From NCBI GenBank assembly GCA_027364995.1, contig DAHXOG010000057.1, forward strand, positions 1 to 5,081: DNA of 5,081 bases. The letters are read 5' to 3'. Below are positions 4,749 to 5,081 of this stretch, one piece after another; the stretch's first letter is position 1; every line of letters begins with the position of its first letter. The stretch is from Candidatus Mancarchaeum sp. (GTDB taxonomy: Archaea; Micrarchaeota; Micrarchaeia; Micrarchaeales; Micrarchaeaceae). The notes under the pieces were generated by a model that saw nothing but the letters and a program-made list of their open reading frames with translations, was not told the DNA's origin and did not search any database. The translations under genes and the position numbers were made by a program.

Positions 4749-5081
4749 ATGGCGGAACGCGCTGGACAGTCAGGGCATACACTTGTAAGGAAGAACAGGC
4801 CATGGTCGGTCTACCCTGGTGCAATGGTTGGATGGGTCATGGACTCATTCGACTTGAGCATGATGTTTCTGCTAGTGCCCGTTCTCGCCGACATATTTTT
4901 CCCGTCCAACTACGGCCTTGCGATTGTCGGTGCGTGGAGCATATATACAACGACATTCGTGTTCAGGCCAGTAGGCGGCGCTATTTTCGGAAGGGTGGGA
5001 GACCGCATAGGAAGAAGGAATGCAATGCTGGTCACCCTGCTCGGGCTTGGCTCAGTGATTTTCGCGACCGGATTCCTGCCC
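4749..5081 (+). CDS. MFS transporter, N-terminal part (runs off window)
   Basis: The first 111 codons of a major facilitator carrier, in an open frame to the window end. A 22-residue basic cytoplasmic tail precedes TM1 (about 23-50), which contains VMDSFDLSMMF with acidic Asp32 and Asp35. TM2 is about 55-79. The cytoplasmic loop holds motif A, FGRVGDRIGRRN at about 80-91, and TM3 starts near 92. An acidic pair in TM1 with RPVGGAIFGRVGDRIGRR is typical of the metabolite:H+ symporter and sialate/benzoate-type branches, which carry carboxylates or sugars in with protons. A substrate cannot be assigned from this part. The ATG at 4749 is chosen because the TATA box at 4710-4722 leaves only a few leader bases and no membrane segment lies upstream. 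It is transcribed separately from the Nudix gene. Confidence 0.88.
   Translation, partial: MAERAGQSGHTLVRKNRPWSVYPGAMVGWVMDSFDLSMMFLLVPVLADIFFPSNYGLAIVGAWSIYTTTFVFRPVGGAIFGRVGDRIGRRNAMLVTLLGLGSVIFATGFLP

Noticed and set aside
1..5081. tRNA or rRNA genes, CRISPR repeats, insertion sequence ends
   Set aside because: No cloverleaf-like sequence, no regularly spaced repeats, and no transposase or terminal inverted repeats were found by eye.

Overview
The window looks archaeal. TATA boxes of the form TTTAAATA or TTATATATTTAA sit about 20-40 bases before several starts, so many transcripts would have little or no leader. AGG and ATA codons are common, and an AbiEi-type regulator, a DUF5678-like protein, a retropepsin-like protease, a Nudix enzyme and an MFS carrier sit together in a pattern familiar from small or acidophilic archaea. 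I cannot fix the lineage from the sequence; a Micrarchaeota/DPANN or Thermoplasmatales relative is a guess.

Left part, minus strand (1-2273): an AT-rich glycosyltransferase gene runs off the left edge and carries a frameshift at a (TA)4 tract. Next come an unrecognised 81-residue protein (764-1009), a 271-base stretch with only tiny or frame-broken ORFs, and a full-length HD-domain phosphohydrolase of the SAMHD1/COG1078 type (1281-2273) with a near-leaderless promoter.

Centre (2274-3232): a 323-base AT-rich intergenic region separates the minus and plus blocks. It holds two near-identical palindromes, centres 62 bases apart, around a TATA box. They lie just upstream of an AbiEi-like winged-helix antitoxin/repressor (2597-3232), an arrangement that suggests autorepression. 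No AbiEii nucleotidyltransferase toxin follows it here.

Right part, plus strand (3223-5081): a TATA box embedded in the end of the abiEi-like gene appears to drive a DUF5678-like small protein and a retropepsin-fold aspartyl protease as a pair. After the protease lies what I read as a decayed C-terminal scrap of a type II NADH dehydrogenase. A Nudix hydrolase with a clear AGGTGA ribosome binding site follows, then one or two tiny ORFs, and finally the first 111 codons of an MFS transporter that runs off the right edge.

There is no single long operon. The most coherent candidate unit is the AbiEi regulator with its twin operators plus the DUF5678/protease pair. Several broken reading frames (glycosyltransferase, the 1033-1266 block, the NDH-2 scrap, possibly the ORF after the Nudix gene) suggest either a decaying accessory region or indel errors in the assembly.
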